From an uncultured Aquimarina sp. (GTDB taxonomy: Bacteria > Bacteroidota > Bacteroidia > Flavobacteriales > Flavobacteriaceae), in assembly GCA_947493035.1 (NCBI GenBank), contig CANLOW010000001.1, positions 186,001 to 250,000 of the forward strand: a stretch of 64,000 bases of DNA. Reading direction: 5' to 3'. Of this stretch, positions 1 to 8,843 are shown piece by piece. The notes beneath the pieces are model-generated. The model saw nothing but the letters and a program-made list of their open reading frames with translations. It did no database searches and was not told the DNA's origin. A program made the translations under genes and the position numbers. Position 1 is the stretch's first letter; each line of letters begins with the position of its first letter.

Positions 1-1049
1 GTAGCTCCAGAGTTATTGGTAAATTGCTTAGTTCTTAAAACATAAATCTTACCGTTTTCAAAATCTGCATCTCCATTTTCTGAAAGATACATAGATACTT
101 GACCGAAAGCTGTAAAATCACCACTATCATCATCACCTCCAATAATCACTGTTTTTCCTGGATAAGCATCTTTAGGAAGCGGAGTTGCATTTTCCCAACC
201 AAACTCTCCTAATGCATCCAATCCAAAATCTGCAGTTGGTGTAGGAACCTCTACTCGAGGATCAATTCCTTTTACATCAAAATGAAAGGCTTCTGAAGCA
301 GATAAAAATAAATCTTGATCTCCACCATGAATCTCCTTTTCCCACATAGTTGCTGAACATTGTCTTGAAACGTCCGCAACTTCAGAGTTTAATAAATAAT
401 CACCTGAAATTGGCTTCAAATTTGCATCTAGCTTAATTCTTGCAACAGCATAAGAATCTTCACAATTAACAACATACATAAAACCATCTCCATCTTTCAA
501 AAACCCAGCACCATCAGCAGAACCCGCCAATTGAAAATTATTTCGACCTACAATAGGATTTGTTGGAGCTAAAATATCTGTAGAAGATATTAGAGTTGAA
601 ATTTGAATATTCTCAAAACCAGGTAATGTTCTTACCAATGCATTAGCATTTGAAAAGTTAGGAAATTCCTGCTGTGCACTTAATAATGCATCTATTTGTG
701 CCATTAAAGCATCGATTTCAGCTTGAGATGCTCCATTTTGAGCAGCTAAATCTTCAATAGTTGCTTCTGCAGCTTCAATCTCAGCTTGTGAAGCATCGGC
801 TTCAGCAGCTAATTCTTCTAATCTTTGCTCTGCAGCATCGATTTCAGCTTGTGAAGCATTACCGCTAGTTACTAGAGCTGTAATTTGAGCTCTTAATGCT
901 TCTATTTCACTATCAGAAGCATTTTGATTAGAAGTAGCACCAGCTATCTCTTTTTCTAATTTCAATAAGTCATCTTCAGAAGCATTATTTTGACAAGCTG
1001 TAAAAGCCGCTGCAAATGCTAATGCAATACATACTTTAGTAAGTTTCAT
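1..1049 (-). CDS. Surface lipoprotein with coiled-coil stalk, 3' end cut by window edge
   Basis: The frame stays open from an ATG at 1049 down to the window edge, so only the first 349 or so residues are visible. The N-terminus is a lipoprotein signal ending in the lipobox FTAC, with Cys19 as the lipidated residue. Residues 44-126 form four imperfect repeats of about 21 residues with the core ASQAEIDA, rich in Ala and Glu; this should be a coiled-coil spacer lifting the rest off the membrane. The following part has many Asp/Gly loops and phrases such as NGKIYVLR and GGDDDDSG. These recall PhoX/DUF839-type beta-propeller proteins, but this is only an impression and the catalytic part would lie outside the window. 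The ATG has a Bacteroidota -7 box 36 bp upstream. I am sure of the lipoprotein and repeat nature, not of the function. Confidence 0.75.
   Translation of the reverse strand, partial: MKLTKVCIALAFAAAFTACQNNASEDDLLKLEKEIAGATSNQNASDSEIEALRAQITALVTSGNASQAEIDAAEQRLEELAAEADASQAEIEAAEATIEDLAAQNGASQAEIDALMAQIDALLSAQQEFPNFSNANALVRTLPGFENIQISTLISSTDILAPTNPIVGRNNFQLAGSADGAGFLKDGDGFMYVVNCEDSYAVARIKLDANLKPISGDYLLNSEVADVSRQCSATMWEKEIHGGDQDLFLSASEAFHFDVKGIDPRVEVPTPTADFGLDALGEFGWENATPLPKDAYPGKTVIIGGDDDSGDFTAFGQVSMYLSENGDADFENGKIYVLRTKQFTNNSGA
672..920 (-). repeat. Four in-frame ~63-bp repeats coding for a coiled coil
   Basis: Within the left-edge lipoprotein, residues 44-126 consist of four diverged units of 20-21 residues. 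Each starts near (N)AS-[DQ]-[SA]-EI and continues with a hydrophobic heptad pattern. Unit number could vary between strains through recombination between the units. Confidence 0.7.
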
Positions 1050-1084
1050 TTTTATTTAGTTAATGTTAATAGATAAATGCATGT

Positions 1085-1092
1085 CAAATTTA
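1085..1092 (-). promoter_or_regulatory. -7 element for the left-edge lipoprotein
   Basis: The minus strand reads TAAATTTG, matching the Bacteroidota -7 consensus TAnnTTTG, 36 bp before the ATG at 1049. No clear -33 TTTG is present. The rest of the 1050-1480 gap is AT-rich and holds no gene I can support. Confidence 0.45.
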
Positions 1093-1454
1093 CTTTGACG
1101 ACATAGTAATCGTGTTAACTAAACATGACGATGATTTTATAATACTTTTAGAATAATGTTACCTATTTAAAGAAAATCCTTTGATATGTAAATTAATTAA
1201 CAAACGTTCTGTAGATATTTTAAAACTATAGTTACCTTAAGATCACATACACATAACACCTTCTCTTAAAACTACTCACTGTTAACATCTTACTCATTAA
1301 CAATTAAAATATCAAAAAGAACAATTAGGTAAAAAATCAAAAAAAACAGAAACCACTTTCGAAAACATATATATTCACAAAGCTTCTATTCTATCTTTTA
1401 AAAAATTGAGCTATGAAGATCATTATTTAATCATTTCCCGTATCTCAAAATCAT

Positions 1455-1462
1455 TATATTTG
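1455..1462 (+). promoter_or_regulatory. -7 element of pyrH-frr
   Basis: TATATTTG lies 18 bp before the pyrH ATG at 1481, an exact TAnnTTTG match. It implies a very short leader of about 10 nt. It also argues against the upstream TTG (1406) as the translation start, because the promoter would then lie inside the coding region. Confidence 0.6.
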
Positions 1463-1480
1463 TATGATTTTTACAGAAAG

Positions 1481-2188
1481 ATGAAATACAAAAGAATACT
1501 CCTAAAATTGTCTGGTGAAGCCCTTATGGGAAATCTTCAATACGGTATAGACCCTGTTAGACTGACTGAATATGCACAACAAGTAAAAGACATCGTTGAC
1601 TTCGGTGTAGAAGTCGCTATTGTTATTGGTGGTGGTAATATATTTAGAGGAGTTTCTGGCGCTAGTAAAGGGATGGATCGTGTACAAGGAGATCACATGG
1701 GAATGTTAGCTACTGTAATTAATGGCTTGGCATTACAAGGTGCTCTAGAAGATCAAGGTTTAAATACACGTTTACAATCGGCTATTGAGATTGATGAAGT
1801 AGCTGAACCTTTTATTAGAAGAAGAGCTCTACGTCATTTAGAGAAAGGACGTGTCGTGATTTTCGGAGGTGGTACTGGTAACCCATACTTTACAACAGAC
1901 TCTGCTGCTGTATTAAGAGCTATTGAGATCAAAGCCGATGTTATCTTAAAAGGGACTCGTGTTGATGGTATTTACACTGCTGATCCTGAAAAAGATGCTA
2001 GTGCTACTAAATACGACTATATTAGCTTTAAAGATGTATTAGAAAAAGGACTAAAAGTAATGGATACTACAGCCTTTACACTTAGCCAAGAGAATGAGTT
2101 ACCTATTATCGTTTTTGATATGAATACTAATGGAAACTTGAAAAAATTAGTTTCAGGTGAACCTATTGGTACTACAGTTAATGTATAA
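1481..2188 (+). CDS. pyrH: UMP kinase
   Basis: This cytoplasmic enzyme phosphorylates UMP to UDP in pyrimidine nucleotide synthesis and belongs to the amino-acid-kinase fold family. I chose the ATG at 1481, giving 235 residues and the usual N-terminus [12 protein letters not shown]; the open frame reaches back to a TTG at 1406, but the extra 25 residues look non-coding and contain the -7 box. Visible motifs are the Lys/Ser-Gly-Glu phosphate-binding start (residues 8-14), GGGNIFRG (50-57), Asp71 in the UMP pocket, [15 protein letters not shown] (129-143) and [11 protein letters not shown] (159-169) in the nucleotide-binding part. The gene lies 55 bp upstream of frr, the common pyrH-frr pair, and no terminator is seen between them. 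Confidence 0.97.
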   Translation: MKYKRILLKLSGEALMGNLQYGIDPVRLTEYAQQVKDIVDFGVEVAIVIGGGNIFRGVSGASKGMDRVQGDHMGMLATVINGLALQGALEDQGLNTRLQSAIEIDEVAEPFIRRRALRHLEKGRVVIFGGGTGNPYFTTDSAAVLRAIEIKADVILKGTRVDGIYTADPEKDASATKYDYISFKDVLEKGLKVMDTTAFTLSQENELPIIVFDMNTNGNLKKLVSGEPIGTTVNV

Positions 2189-2243
2189 ATCAAAAAATTT
2201 TGAATAAAAGCTTTTTAGAAAAAGCAATCTAAAATAACATAAG

Positions 2244-2807
2244 ATGACTGAAGAGGTTAATTTTATACTAGACAGTACTAAAGAATCTATGAGCAATGCT
2301 ATAGATCACTTAGAAAAACAATTTCTAAATATTAGAGCAGGAAAGGCAAGTCCTGCAATGCTAGGAAGTGTAATGGTTGATTACTATGGATCTCAAACAC
2401 CACTTAATCAAGTAGGAAATGTATCTACACCTGATGCTCGTACTTTGACCATCACTCCGTATGAAAAATCTATGATTACGGAAATAGAGAAAGGGATTAT
2501 GTATGCTAACCTAGGTCTAAACCCTATGAATAATGGAGATATGGTAATCATTAACATACCACCATTGACAGAGGAAAGAAGACGTGATTTGGTGAAACAA
2601 GCAAAATCTGAAGCTGAAGATGCCAAAGTAAGTATTCGTAATGAGCGTAAGAATGCGAATAACGAAATTAAAAAATTAGAAAAAGACGGTCTTTCTGAAG
2701 ATATCGCATCAAATACAGAGGTAGATATACAATCACTTACTGACATCTATACTAAAAAGATTGATGAGCTTTTTATCGTTAAAGAAAAAGAGATCATGAC
2801 GGTCTAA
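2244..2807 (+). CDS. frr: Ribosome-recycling factor
   Basis: RRF splits post-termination ribosomes together with EF-G. The 187-residue length is close to the usual 185. The N-terminal helix contains FLNIRAGKASPAML (about residues 27-40), the family signature; the middle beta-rich domain carries NVSTPDARTLTITPYEKS; the C-terminal helices contain LTEERRRDLVKQAK and NERKNANNEIKKLEKDG. It follows pyrH by 55 bp and is followed 22 bp later by a strong hairpin terminator, so pyrH-frr is most likely a two-gene operon. Confidence 0.97.
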   Translation: MTEEVNFILDSTKESMSNAIDHLEKQFLNIRAGKASPAMLGSVMVDYYGSQTPLNQVGNVSTPDARTLTITPYEKSMITEIEKGIMYANLGLNPMNNGDMVIINIPPLTEERRRDLVKQAKSEAEDAKVSIRNERKNANNEIKKLEKDGLSEDIASNTEVDIQSLTDIYTKKIDELFIVKEKEIMTV

Positions 2808-2829
2808 TTAGACAATAACATATCATTAA

Positions 2830-2858
2830 AAGCAGCGTCACTTGCACGTTGCTTTTTT
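2830..2858 (+). terminator. Rho-independent terminator after frr
   Basis: A 9-bp stem (2830-2838 with 2846-2854, one G-T pair) and a 7-nt loop run into a T-rich tract, 22 bp downstream of the frr stop. Confidence 0.8.
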
Positions 2859-2897
2859 ATTTTACATCAATTACAACCTAGTACTTATAGAGTACTT

Positions 2898-5240
2898 ATG
2901 AAGAAAGTAAAAAAGAAAATACAGTCATTTTGGAGAAGTTTCGCTCTTCTTATTCTAAATAACAAAATTGCAGTAACAGCAATTTTAGTAGCACTAACTA
3001 TCGGACTTATTAGTCAATGGAAAAATATTGGTTTCTCTTTTACAGAAACAAATCTTTTACCAGACAAGCACCCTATTAACCTACAGTACAATAAATTCTT
3101 TGAGAAATTTGGTGAAGAAGGAGTTGTTGTGGTAATGGGTGTCAACGACAGTACAATCTACGAGCCGAAGAAATTCAACAATTGGATTCGGCTCAATCAA
3201 CAATTACGGAAATTTGAAGAAGTTGATTTTGTAATCTCTTTCTCTGAAATGCAGGATTTAATTAAAACGGATAATCCTAAATCATTTCAACTAAAACCCA
3301 TTGTTGACACTGATCAATTCTCTGAAGAACAGATTGATTATTACCGAAACAGATTATTACAAGAGCTCCCTTTCTATGAAGGACTTGCATATAGTAGTTC
3401 TAAAAAAACCATACAATCGGCATTATACATCCGAAAAGATGTTGTAAACACAAGAGCTCGTAGGGATTTTATCATAAAAAAACTGAACCCCATTCTTGAA
3501 GCCTTTGAAAAAGAAAATAATATCGACATGAAAATTTCGGGTATGCCCTATATCCGAACAATGAATTCTAATAATATATTCGATGAAATGAAGCTTTTCT
3601 TAGGAGCTGCTTTATTTGTTACCTCATTTATATTTTTACTATTCTTTAGATCTTTTCGTGCCACCGTAATTTCAATGATTACAGTAATCGTTGGGGTTTT
3701 ATGGGCTTTCGGATTTATTGGCTTATTTCATTTTCAGATTACAGTACTTACAGCAATTATTCCTCCCCTAGTTATTGTTATTGGTATTCCTAACTGTATT
3801 TTCTTAATCAATAAATACCAACAACAAATAAAGAAAGGGCTACCTAAAATGGACGCCTTGGTTGAAATGGTTAGCAAAGTAGGTTATGCTACTTTAATGA
3901 CCAATGTCACTACTGCTGCGGGTTTTGCAACTTTTTGCTTGACAGGAAACACTTTACTAATTCAATTTGGTTTAGTCTCTGCTGTTTGTATTCTTGCTTT
4001 ATTTATACTTTGTATTTTAGTTATTCCACTATTATATACCTTAATGCCAGTCCCTAAAGAAAGGCACTTAAAACACCTAGACAAAAGGTGGATGGACGGC
4101 TTGATCAATGGAATGGTAAATTTGGTAAGTAACAAACGAAAATCCGTATACATTACTGCACTCGTTATTTTAATTGTCAGTATTATCGGAATGAAACAAA
4201 TAAAAGTTTCCGGATCGCTACTTGAAGAAATGTCTAAATCGGAACAATTTTATAGTGATATAAAGTTCTACGAAAATGAATTCGATGGAATTATGCCATT
4301 GGAAATTTTTATTGACACTAAAAAAGAAAAAGGGGCTTACAAACTTTCAACACTGAAACGTATTGAAAAACTAAGTACTGAAATAGAGAAATTCCCTGAG
4401 TTATCTCCGACTAAATCTGTTGTTAATATTGTAAAATATACAAAACAGGCTTTTTATAATGGAAATACTAAGTACTATTCTTTACCTACAAGTCAAGAAA
4501 AAAACTTCATGCTTCCTTATTTAAAATCGGTACAGAATAATAAGAATTTACTTTCTTCTTATGTGGATAGCACAGGCCAATATGTGCGTGTTTCTACCTT
4601 TATGAAAGATGTCGGAACCGAAAAAATGGAGGAGCTAGAAAATACATTATATCCTAAAATAGATGAAATTTTCCCTAAAGATCGTTTTGAAGTCTTCTTT
4701 ACAGGAAGAGCATTACTTTTTCAAAAAGGAACAGAATATTTAGTGAAGAACCTAATGCAGTCCTTACTAATTGCTATTGGACTGATCATTTTAATTATGT
4801 TTTACATGTTCCGCTCTGTGAAAATGATTTTAATTTCATTAATCCCTAATCTTTTACCTCTATTAATTACTGGTGGACTAATGGGATATTTTGGAGTACC
4901 TATTAAACCATCTACTATTTTAGTATTTAGTATTGCTTTTGGTATTTCGGTAGACGACACCATACATTTCTTGGCTAAATATCGTCAAGAGCTATTAGCT
5001 ACTGGAAATAATGTTGTTCAAAGTACACTAATCGCTTTAAAAGAAACTGGTGTTAGTATGTTCTACACCTCAACTGTACTATTCTTTGGGTTTGCTGTAT
5101 TTATGATATCTAGTTTCGGAGGAACAAAAGCGCTTGGAGGTCTTATTTCTGCGACACTATTATTTGCTATGCTTTCTAATCTTGTTTTACTTCCTGCATT
5201 ACTTTTAGGATTAAATAAGTTAAAGAAGAATAAATCTTGA
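2898..5240 (+). CDS. MMPL/RND-family membrane exporter
   Basis: A 780-residue inner-membrane protein of the RND superfamily (MMPL type, SSD-like). One membrane helix near residues 22-40 is followed by a periplasmic domain to about residue 225, then a block of helices at about 228-385; a second copy of this plan follows with one helix near 415-435, a periplasmic domain to about 640 and the last helices to about 775. The second helix block carries FGISVDDTIHFLAKYR, the Asp pair expected in the proton-relay helix. Such proteins export lipids or hopanoid-like molecules driven by the proton gradient; the substrate cannot be told from the sequence. It stands alone between the frr terminator and the phosphatase scar. 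Unlike tripartite RND pumps, no membrane-fusion or outer-membrane partner is adjacent. Confidence 0.9.
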   Translation: MKKVKKKIQSFWRSFALLILNNKIAVTAILVALTIGLISQWKNIGFSFTETNLLPDKHPINLQYNKFFEKFGEEGVVVVMGVNDSTIYEPKKFNNWIRLNQQLRKFEEVDFVISFSEMQDLIKTDNPKSFQLKPIVDTDQFSEEQIDYYRNRLLQELPFYEGLAYSSSKKTIQSALYIRKDVVNTRARRDFIIKKLNPILEAFEKENNIDMKISGMPYIRTMNSNNIFDEMKLFLGAALFVTSFIFLLFFRSFRATVISMITVIVGVLWAFGFIGLFHFQITVLTAIIPPLVIVIGIPNCIFLINKYQQQIKKGLPKMDALVEMVSKVGYATLMTNVTTAAGFATFCLTGNTLLIQFGLVSAVCILALFILCILVIPLLYTLMPVPKERHLKHLDKRWMDGLINGMVNLVSNKRKSVYITALVILIVSIIGMKQIKVSGSLLEEMSKSEQFYSDIKFYENEFDGIMPLEIFIDTKKEKGAYKLSTLKRIEKLSTEIEKFPELSPTKSVVNIVKYTKQAFYNGNTKYYSLPTSQEKNFMLPYLKSVQNNKNLLSSYVDSTGQYVRVSTFMKDVGTEKMEELENTLYPKIDEIFPKDRFEVFFTGRALLFQKGTEYLVKNLMQSLLIAIGLIILIMFYMFRSVKMILISLIPNLLPLLITGGLMGYFGVPIKPSTILVFSIAFGISVDDTIHFLAKYRQELLATGNNVVQSTLIALKETGVSMFYTSTVLFFGFAVFMISSFGGTKALGGLISATLLFAMLSNLVLLPALLLGLNKLKKNKS

Positions 5241-5250
5241 AGGTTAACTA

Positions 5251-5505
5251 ATTGTCATCTCAATATTTTTTAAAAAACTTCCTAGTTATTTAGAAAATTA
5301 TAATATAAAAACCGTAATTGATCTTCGCACTGGAGGAAGTTTTGACCCTTTAAATCCTGCCTTGTCAAATGATCTTCAAAAAGAAAAGCAATTGATAGAT
5401 GGAATTCGTGGTATTTCGTATGTCAACATCCCTTCTGATCAAATTCCTTCCGAAGAAAATTTAAATATTTTTTTTGCCGTCTTAGACAATCGTTCTCTAA
5501 AATAA
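5251..5505 (+). pseudogene. Dual-specificity/tyrosine phosphatase fragment, catalytic end deleted
   Basis: Reading this strand without a usable start codon gives about 80 residues with phrases LPSYLENYNIKTVIDLR, GISYVNIPSDQ and IPSEENLNIFFAVLDN. These match the N-terminal half of bacterial dual-specificity/tyrosine phosphatases (NIKTVIDLR and the YVNIP strand). In intact relatives the next segment holds the HCxxGxxR catalytic loop. Here the homology stops near 5490 and a stop follows at 5503. The loss point coincides with where the opposite-strand PAP2 gene also loses its C-terminus. The start is missing as well, so this is a remnant. Confidence 0.75.
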
Positions 5506-5963
5506 ATAGCAAAAAAAGCCGCGGCAAAAGTAGCTCCAGTGGTATGTCCTGAAGGAAATGAATGATGACGATGTACTCTCAATCCATTTACCAAATACAA
5601 TAAATGCTCTTTTCCTTCTTTTTCAAAACATCCTAAAGGCCTTAACACATCTTCAAATAAAAGGTGTTTCCCGATATTAATGAACACCAAGTGTAGTACT
5701 AAAGCAACTGTAAAAATGATGAACCATCGAATTTTAGAAAACAATGCCATAATACCCGCACATACAATCAAAAATCCTTCCCCTAACCAAGTAATATTTA
5801 AAAACAATCGATCAAAAAATGAAGTATGATTTCCGTTAATTAGAAAAAGCCAGAAGAATTTATCTTTAATTGAAACCACCAACAGTAATAGCAGAAATAC
5901 AACTCCAAAAGTATAGGTCGCCTTAATATTTTTTAATTGCTTTTTAGACATCTTCATATCCAT
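5439..5963 (-). pseudogene. PAP2-family phosphatase truncated at its C-terminus
   Basis: The 174-residue frame begins at one of three closely spaced ATGs (5963, 5957, 5951). It has three or four membrane helices and two of the three PAP2 motifs: a Lys...Arg-Pro motif (GKHLLFEDVLRPLG) and HSFPSGHTTGA. The third motif, SRxxxxxHxxxD, which holds the nucleophilic His, is absent. After FAAAFFAIYF (near 5500) the frame runs about 19 residues into DNA that is the antisense of the tyrosine-phosphatase fragment. Intact family members act on lipid phosphates or undecaprenyl pyrophosphate at the membrane; this copy should be catalytically dead. Confidence 0.75.
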
Positions 5964-6103
5964 AAAACTATTATTCGTGTATTATTCAAACATCACCTGC
6001 ACATTATCTGTATCATTTATACGGGTTAATTCTATGTTAACCCTTGTTGAAAATGACCAAAAAACGAATTCTTACGTTTTATAATCAATACATGCCATTT
6101 TAG

Positions 6104-6111
6104 TAAATTTG
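6104..6111 (+). promoter_or_regulatory. -7 element upstream of rpoN
   Basis: TAAATTTG fits the TAnnTTTG consensus and lies 67 bp before the proposed rpoN ATG at 6179. No convincing -33 TTTG is visible. Confidence 0.5.
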
Positions 6112-6178
6112 TATGACTATATTTCAGCGAGAATAGTATTTGAAAGGGCAAACGCTCATTTATGATAGAAAAGATATT

Positions 6179-7627
6179 ATGTTAAAGCAACAATTCAATT
6201 TAAAATTATCTCAGAAATTATCTCCGCAACAGATTCAATTGATGAAATTGATTCAGTTGCCTACACAAGCTTTTGAACAACGTTTAAAGCAGGAGATTGA
6301 AGAAAATCCGGCATTAGATTCTGGCAAGGAAAAAACCAATGAAAATGAAGATGAATTTTCTAATCAAGATGATTATGAAACTGAAAGCCAGGAAACGGAA
6401 ATTAATATCGATGAGTACTTAAGCGATGACGAAATCCCTAATTATCGCTTACAAAGTAATAATTATAGTGCTGATGATGAGGAAAAGTCGGTTCCATACG
6501 CCAGTGGAACAACTTTTAACCAACATCTGATTTCTCAATTAAACACCTATCGATTATCCGAAAACGATTATCAAATAGCTACTTTTCTAATTGGTAGTAT
6601 TAACGAGAATGGATATATCCGTAGAGAACTTGCAGATATCGCTGATGACTTAGCTTTTACTCAAAACATCTATGTGGAAGCTATCGATGTAGAAAAAGTA
6701 TTACACATTGTACATCAATTAGATCCTGCTGGTGTTGGAGCTCGTTCACTACAAGAATGTCTTTCGATACAATTACATAGAAAAACGATCAATGCAGCTA
6801 TTGAATTAGCTATAAAGCTTATCGATGAGGCTTTCGAGTTATTCACGAAAAAACACTATAAGAAACTGATTGCTAAGTTTGGCATCTCCGAAGAGCAATT
6901 AAAAGATGCGATCGAAGAGATTGAACATTTAAACCCAAAACCTGGAGGAAGCTTTGCTGGGAATACTAAGATCGTAGAACACGTCGTACCTGACTTTACG
7001 ATTAGAATAGTCGAGGGTGAATTAGAACTTACCCTTAACGGCCGTAATGCTCCTGAGCTACACGTATCAGGATCCTATAACAATATGTTGAAGGGATACA
7101 AAGAGGCTAAAAACAAAACTAAGGCTCAAAAAGATGCGGTACAATTCATCAAACAAAAGTTAGATGCTGCAAAATGGTTTATCGAAGCTGTTAGGCAACG
7201 TCAACAAACTTTAATGATTACCATGAGTGCTATTATGCATTATCAAAAAGAGTTTTTCTTATCAGGTGATGAACGACATTTAAAACCAATGATCTTAAAA
7301 GACATTGCCGATGAAATAGAAATGGATGTTAGTACTATTTCTCGTGTTGCAAATAGTAAATATGTAGACACACCATACGGAACAAAATTAATTAAAGAGT
7401 TTTTCTCTGAATCGATGACAAATGATCAAGGTGAAGAAGTTTCTACCCGAGAAATCAAAAAAATTCTAGAGATTACGATCAATGAAGAAGATAAACGAAA
7501 GCCTTTAACGGACGATAAACTAGCAAAAATTTTAAAAGAAAAAGGGTATCCTATTGCAAGACGTACTGTAGCCAAGTATCGAGAACAATTGGATCTTCCT
7601 GTTGCGCGATTAAGAAAGAAAATATAG
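6179..7627 (+). CDS. rpoN: RNA polymerase sigma-54 factor
   Basis: Sigma-54 directs RNA polymerase to -24/-12 promoters and needs AAA+ activators to open them. I start at ATG 6179 (482 residues); an upstream in-frame TTG at 6140 would add 13 unlikely residues. Region I is the Gln/Leu-rich LKLSQKLSPQQIQLMKLIQLP near residues 7-30, ending in EIEENPAL; an acidic region II follows (about 45-110); the core-binding and HTH regions occupy about 115-440; the RpoN box is ARRTVAKYRE near residue 460, close to the C-terminus as usual. The metallophosphoesterase gene follows after 4 bp, so the two are probably cotranscribed. No sigma-54 activator is encoded in the window. Confidence 0.97.
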   Translation: MLKQQFNLKLSQKLSPQQIQLMKLIQLPTQAFEQRLKQEIEENPALDSGKEKTNENEDEFSNQDDYETESQETEINIDEYLSDDEIPNYRLQSNNYSADDEEKSVPYASGTTFNQHLISQLNTYRLSENDYQIATFLIGSINENGYIRRELADIADDLAFTQNIYVEAIDVEKVLHIVHQLDPAGVGARSLQECLSIQLHRKTINAAIELAIKLIDEAFELFTKKHYKKLIAKFGISEEQLKDAIEEIEHLNPKPGGSFAGNTKIVEHVVPDFTIRIVEGELELTLNGRNAPELHVSGSYNNMLKGYKEAKNKTKAQKDAVQFIKQKLDAAKWFIEAVRQRQQTLMITMSAIMHYQKEFFLSGDERHLKPMILKDIADEIEMDVSTISRVANSKYVDTPYGTKLIKEFFSESMTNDQGEEVSTREIKKILEITINEEDKRKPLTDDKLAKILKEKGYPIARRTVAKYREQLDLPVARLRKKI

Positions 7628-7631
7628 CTTA

Positions 7632-8843
7632 ATGGTCATACGCTTTATTATTCTTGTTTCCATTTTAGTTTCTATCGAAGGGCTATTTTTTAGAGGAATA
7701 GTTTATAATAATTGGAATAGTTCCCTAAAATGGAGCCACTTATTCCTCACTACTTTTGTATATCTTTTCTTCTTTTATCAACTTTTAAAGTTTGATAGAA
7801 GTCAAGGCGTTACAACTACTTTCTACTGGGCATTGGGGCTCTTATTACTTTCAATTGTTCCCAAATTAGTTAGTTTACTTTTTTTAGGGGTTACATTATT
7901 AGGTGATATTCTATGGAATACCACTACTAAACAACCTTCTGACTCACGCCGTTTGTTCTTAAAAAACTTTAGCTTAGCCATTGGAAGTATTCCGTTTCTT
8001 GGTATTGTCCATGGAATATGGAAAGGTCGTTACAACTTTAAAGTTATTAAACACTCTATTGCATTTGACGATTTACCTAAAGCCTTTCACGGATTCAAAA
8101 TTCTTCAAATTTCCGACATACATTCAGGAAGTTTCGATAATGCAGAAAAAATCGAATACGCAATCAGTTTAATCAATCAACAAGATGCGGATTTATTTCT
8201 TTTTACAGGAGATATTGTAAACACCAAGGCATCTGAGTTTTATCCCTGGATTGACACTTTCAAGAAAATAAAGCATTTTACACATGGTAAATATTCTGTC
8301 CTAGGCAATCACGATTATGGAGAATATGTCACTTGGCCGTCTGAAAAGGATAAAGAAGCTAACTTTAGAGCTATAAAAGATTTACATCCTGCAGTAGATT
8401 TTCAATTGCTATGTAATCAAAATGTAACTTTAGAGAAAGACGGTGAAAACATAAAATTAATTGGTGTTGAAAATTGGGGTAAAAACTTTAAGCAAGCAGG
8501 AGACTTATCTTTAGCCTCAAAAGGAACTCAAAAAAGTGATTTCAAAATACTAATGAGTCACGACCCATCTCACTGGGATGCTGAAGTAAAAAATCACCCT
8601 AACAATTATCAATTGACCCTTAGTGGACATACTCACGGACTACAATTCGGAATCGAAATACCGGGTTTTATTAAATGGAGTCCCATCAAATACATCTATG
8701 AACAATGGGCCGGAATGTATCGGGATAACCAAAAATACATTAATGTCAATCGAGGTTTTGGTTATCATGCCTTCCCTGGACGTGTAGGTATTTGGCCTGA
8801 AATTACAGTGATTGAATTACAGAATAAAGAACTCCAAGCCTAA
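7632..8843 (+). CDS. Membrane-anchored calcineurin-like metallophosphoesterase
   Basis: A 403-residue protein with several membrane helices in the first 130 residues, followed by a calcineurin-like phosphoesterase domain. The dimetal site is complete: DIH (Asp162, His164), GD (Asp194), GNHD (225-228) and GHTHG (332-336). The layout matches the YaeI/YkuE-like group, some members of which cleave UDP-diacylglucosamine or other phosphodiesters at the membrane; the substrate here is unknown. It follows rpoN by 4 bp. Its last 27 bp overlap the 3' end of the convergent barrel-protein gene (stop at 8817). Confidence 0.9.
   Translation: MVIRFIILVSILVSIEGLFFRGIVYNNWNSSLKWSHLFLTTFVYLFFFYQLLKFDRSQGVTTTFYWALGLLLLSIVPKLVSLLFLGVTLLGDILWNTTTKQPSDSRRLFLKNFSLAIGSIPFLGIVHGIWKGRYNFKVIKHSIAFDDLPKAFHGFKILQISDIHSGSFDNAEKIEYAISLINQQDADLFLFTGDIVNTKASEFYPWIDTFKKIKHFTHGKYSVLGNHDYGEYVTWPSEKDKEANFRAIKDLHPAVDFQLLCNQNVTLEKDGENIKLIGVENWGKNFKQAGDLSLASKGTQKSDFKILMSHDPSHWDAEVKNHPNNYQLTLSGHTHGLQFGIEIPGFIKWSPIKYIYEQWAGMYRDNQKYINVNRGFGYHAFPGRVGIWPEITVIELQNKELQA

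Noticed and set aside
1406-1480. N-terminal extension of pyrH from TTG 1406
   Set aside because: The extra 25 residues do not resemble UMP kinase, and a consensus -7 box (1455-1462) lies within them; ATG 1481 gives the standard 235 residues.
2408-2746. Antisense open frame within frr
   Set aside because: A shadow frame opposite a well-supported gene, without signal, motif or own promoter. The same applies to antisense frames in sucB, pnp, rpoN-adjacent and mosaic-protein genes.
6140-6178. TTG start for rpoN
   Set aside because: ATG 6179 gives the normal sigma-54 N-terminus; the 13 extra residues add nothing recognisable.
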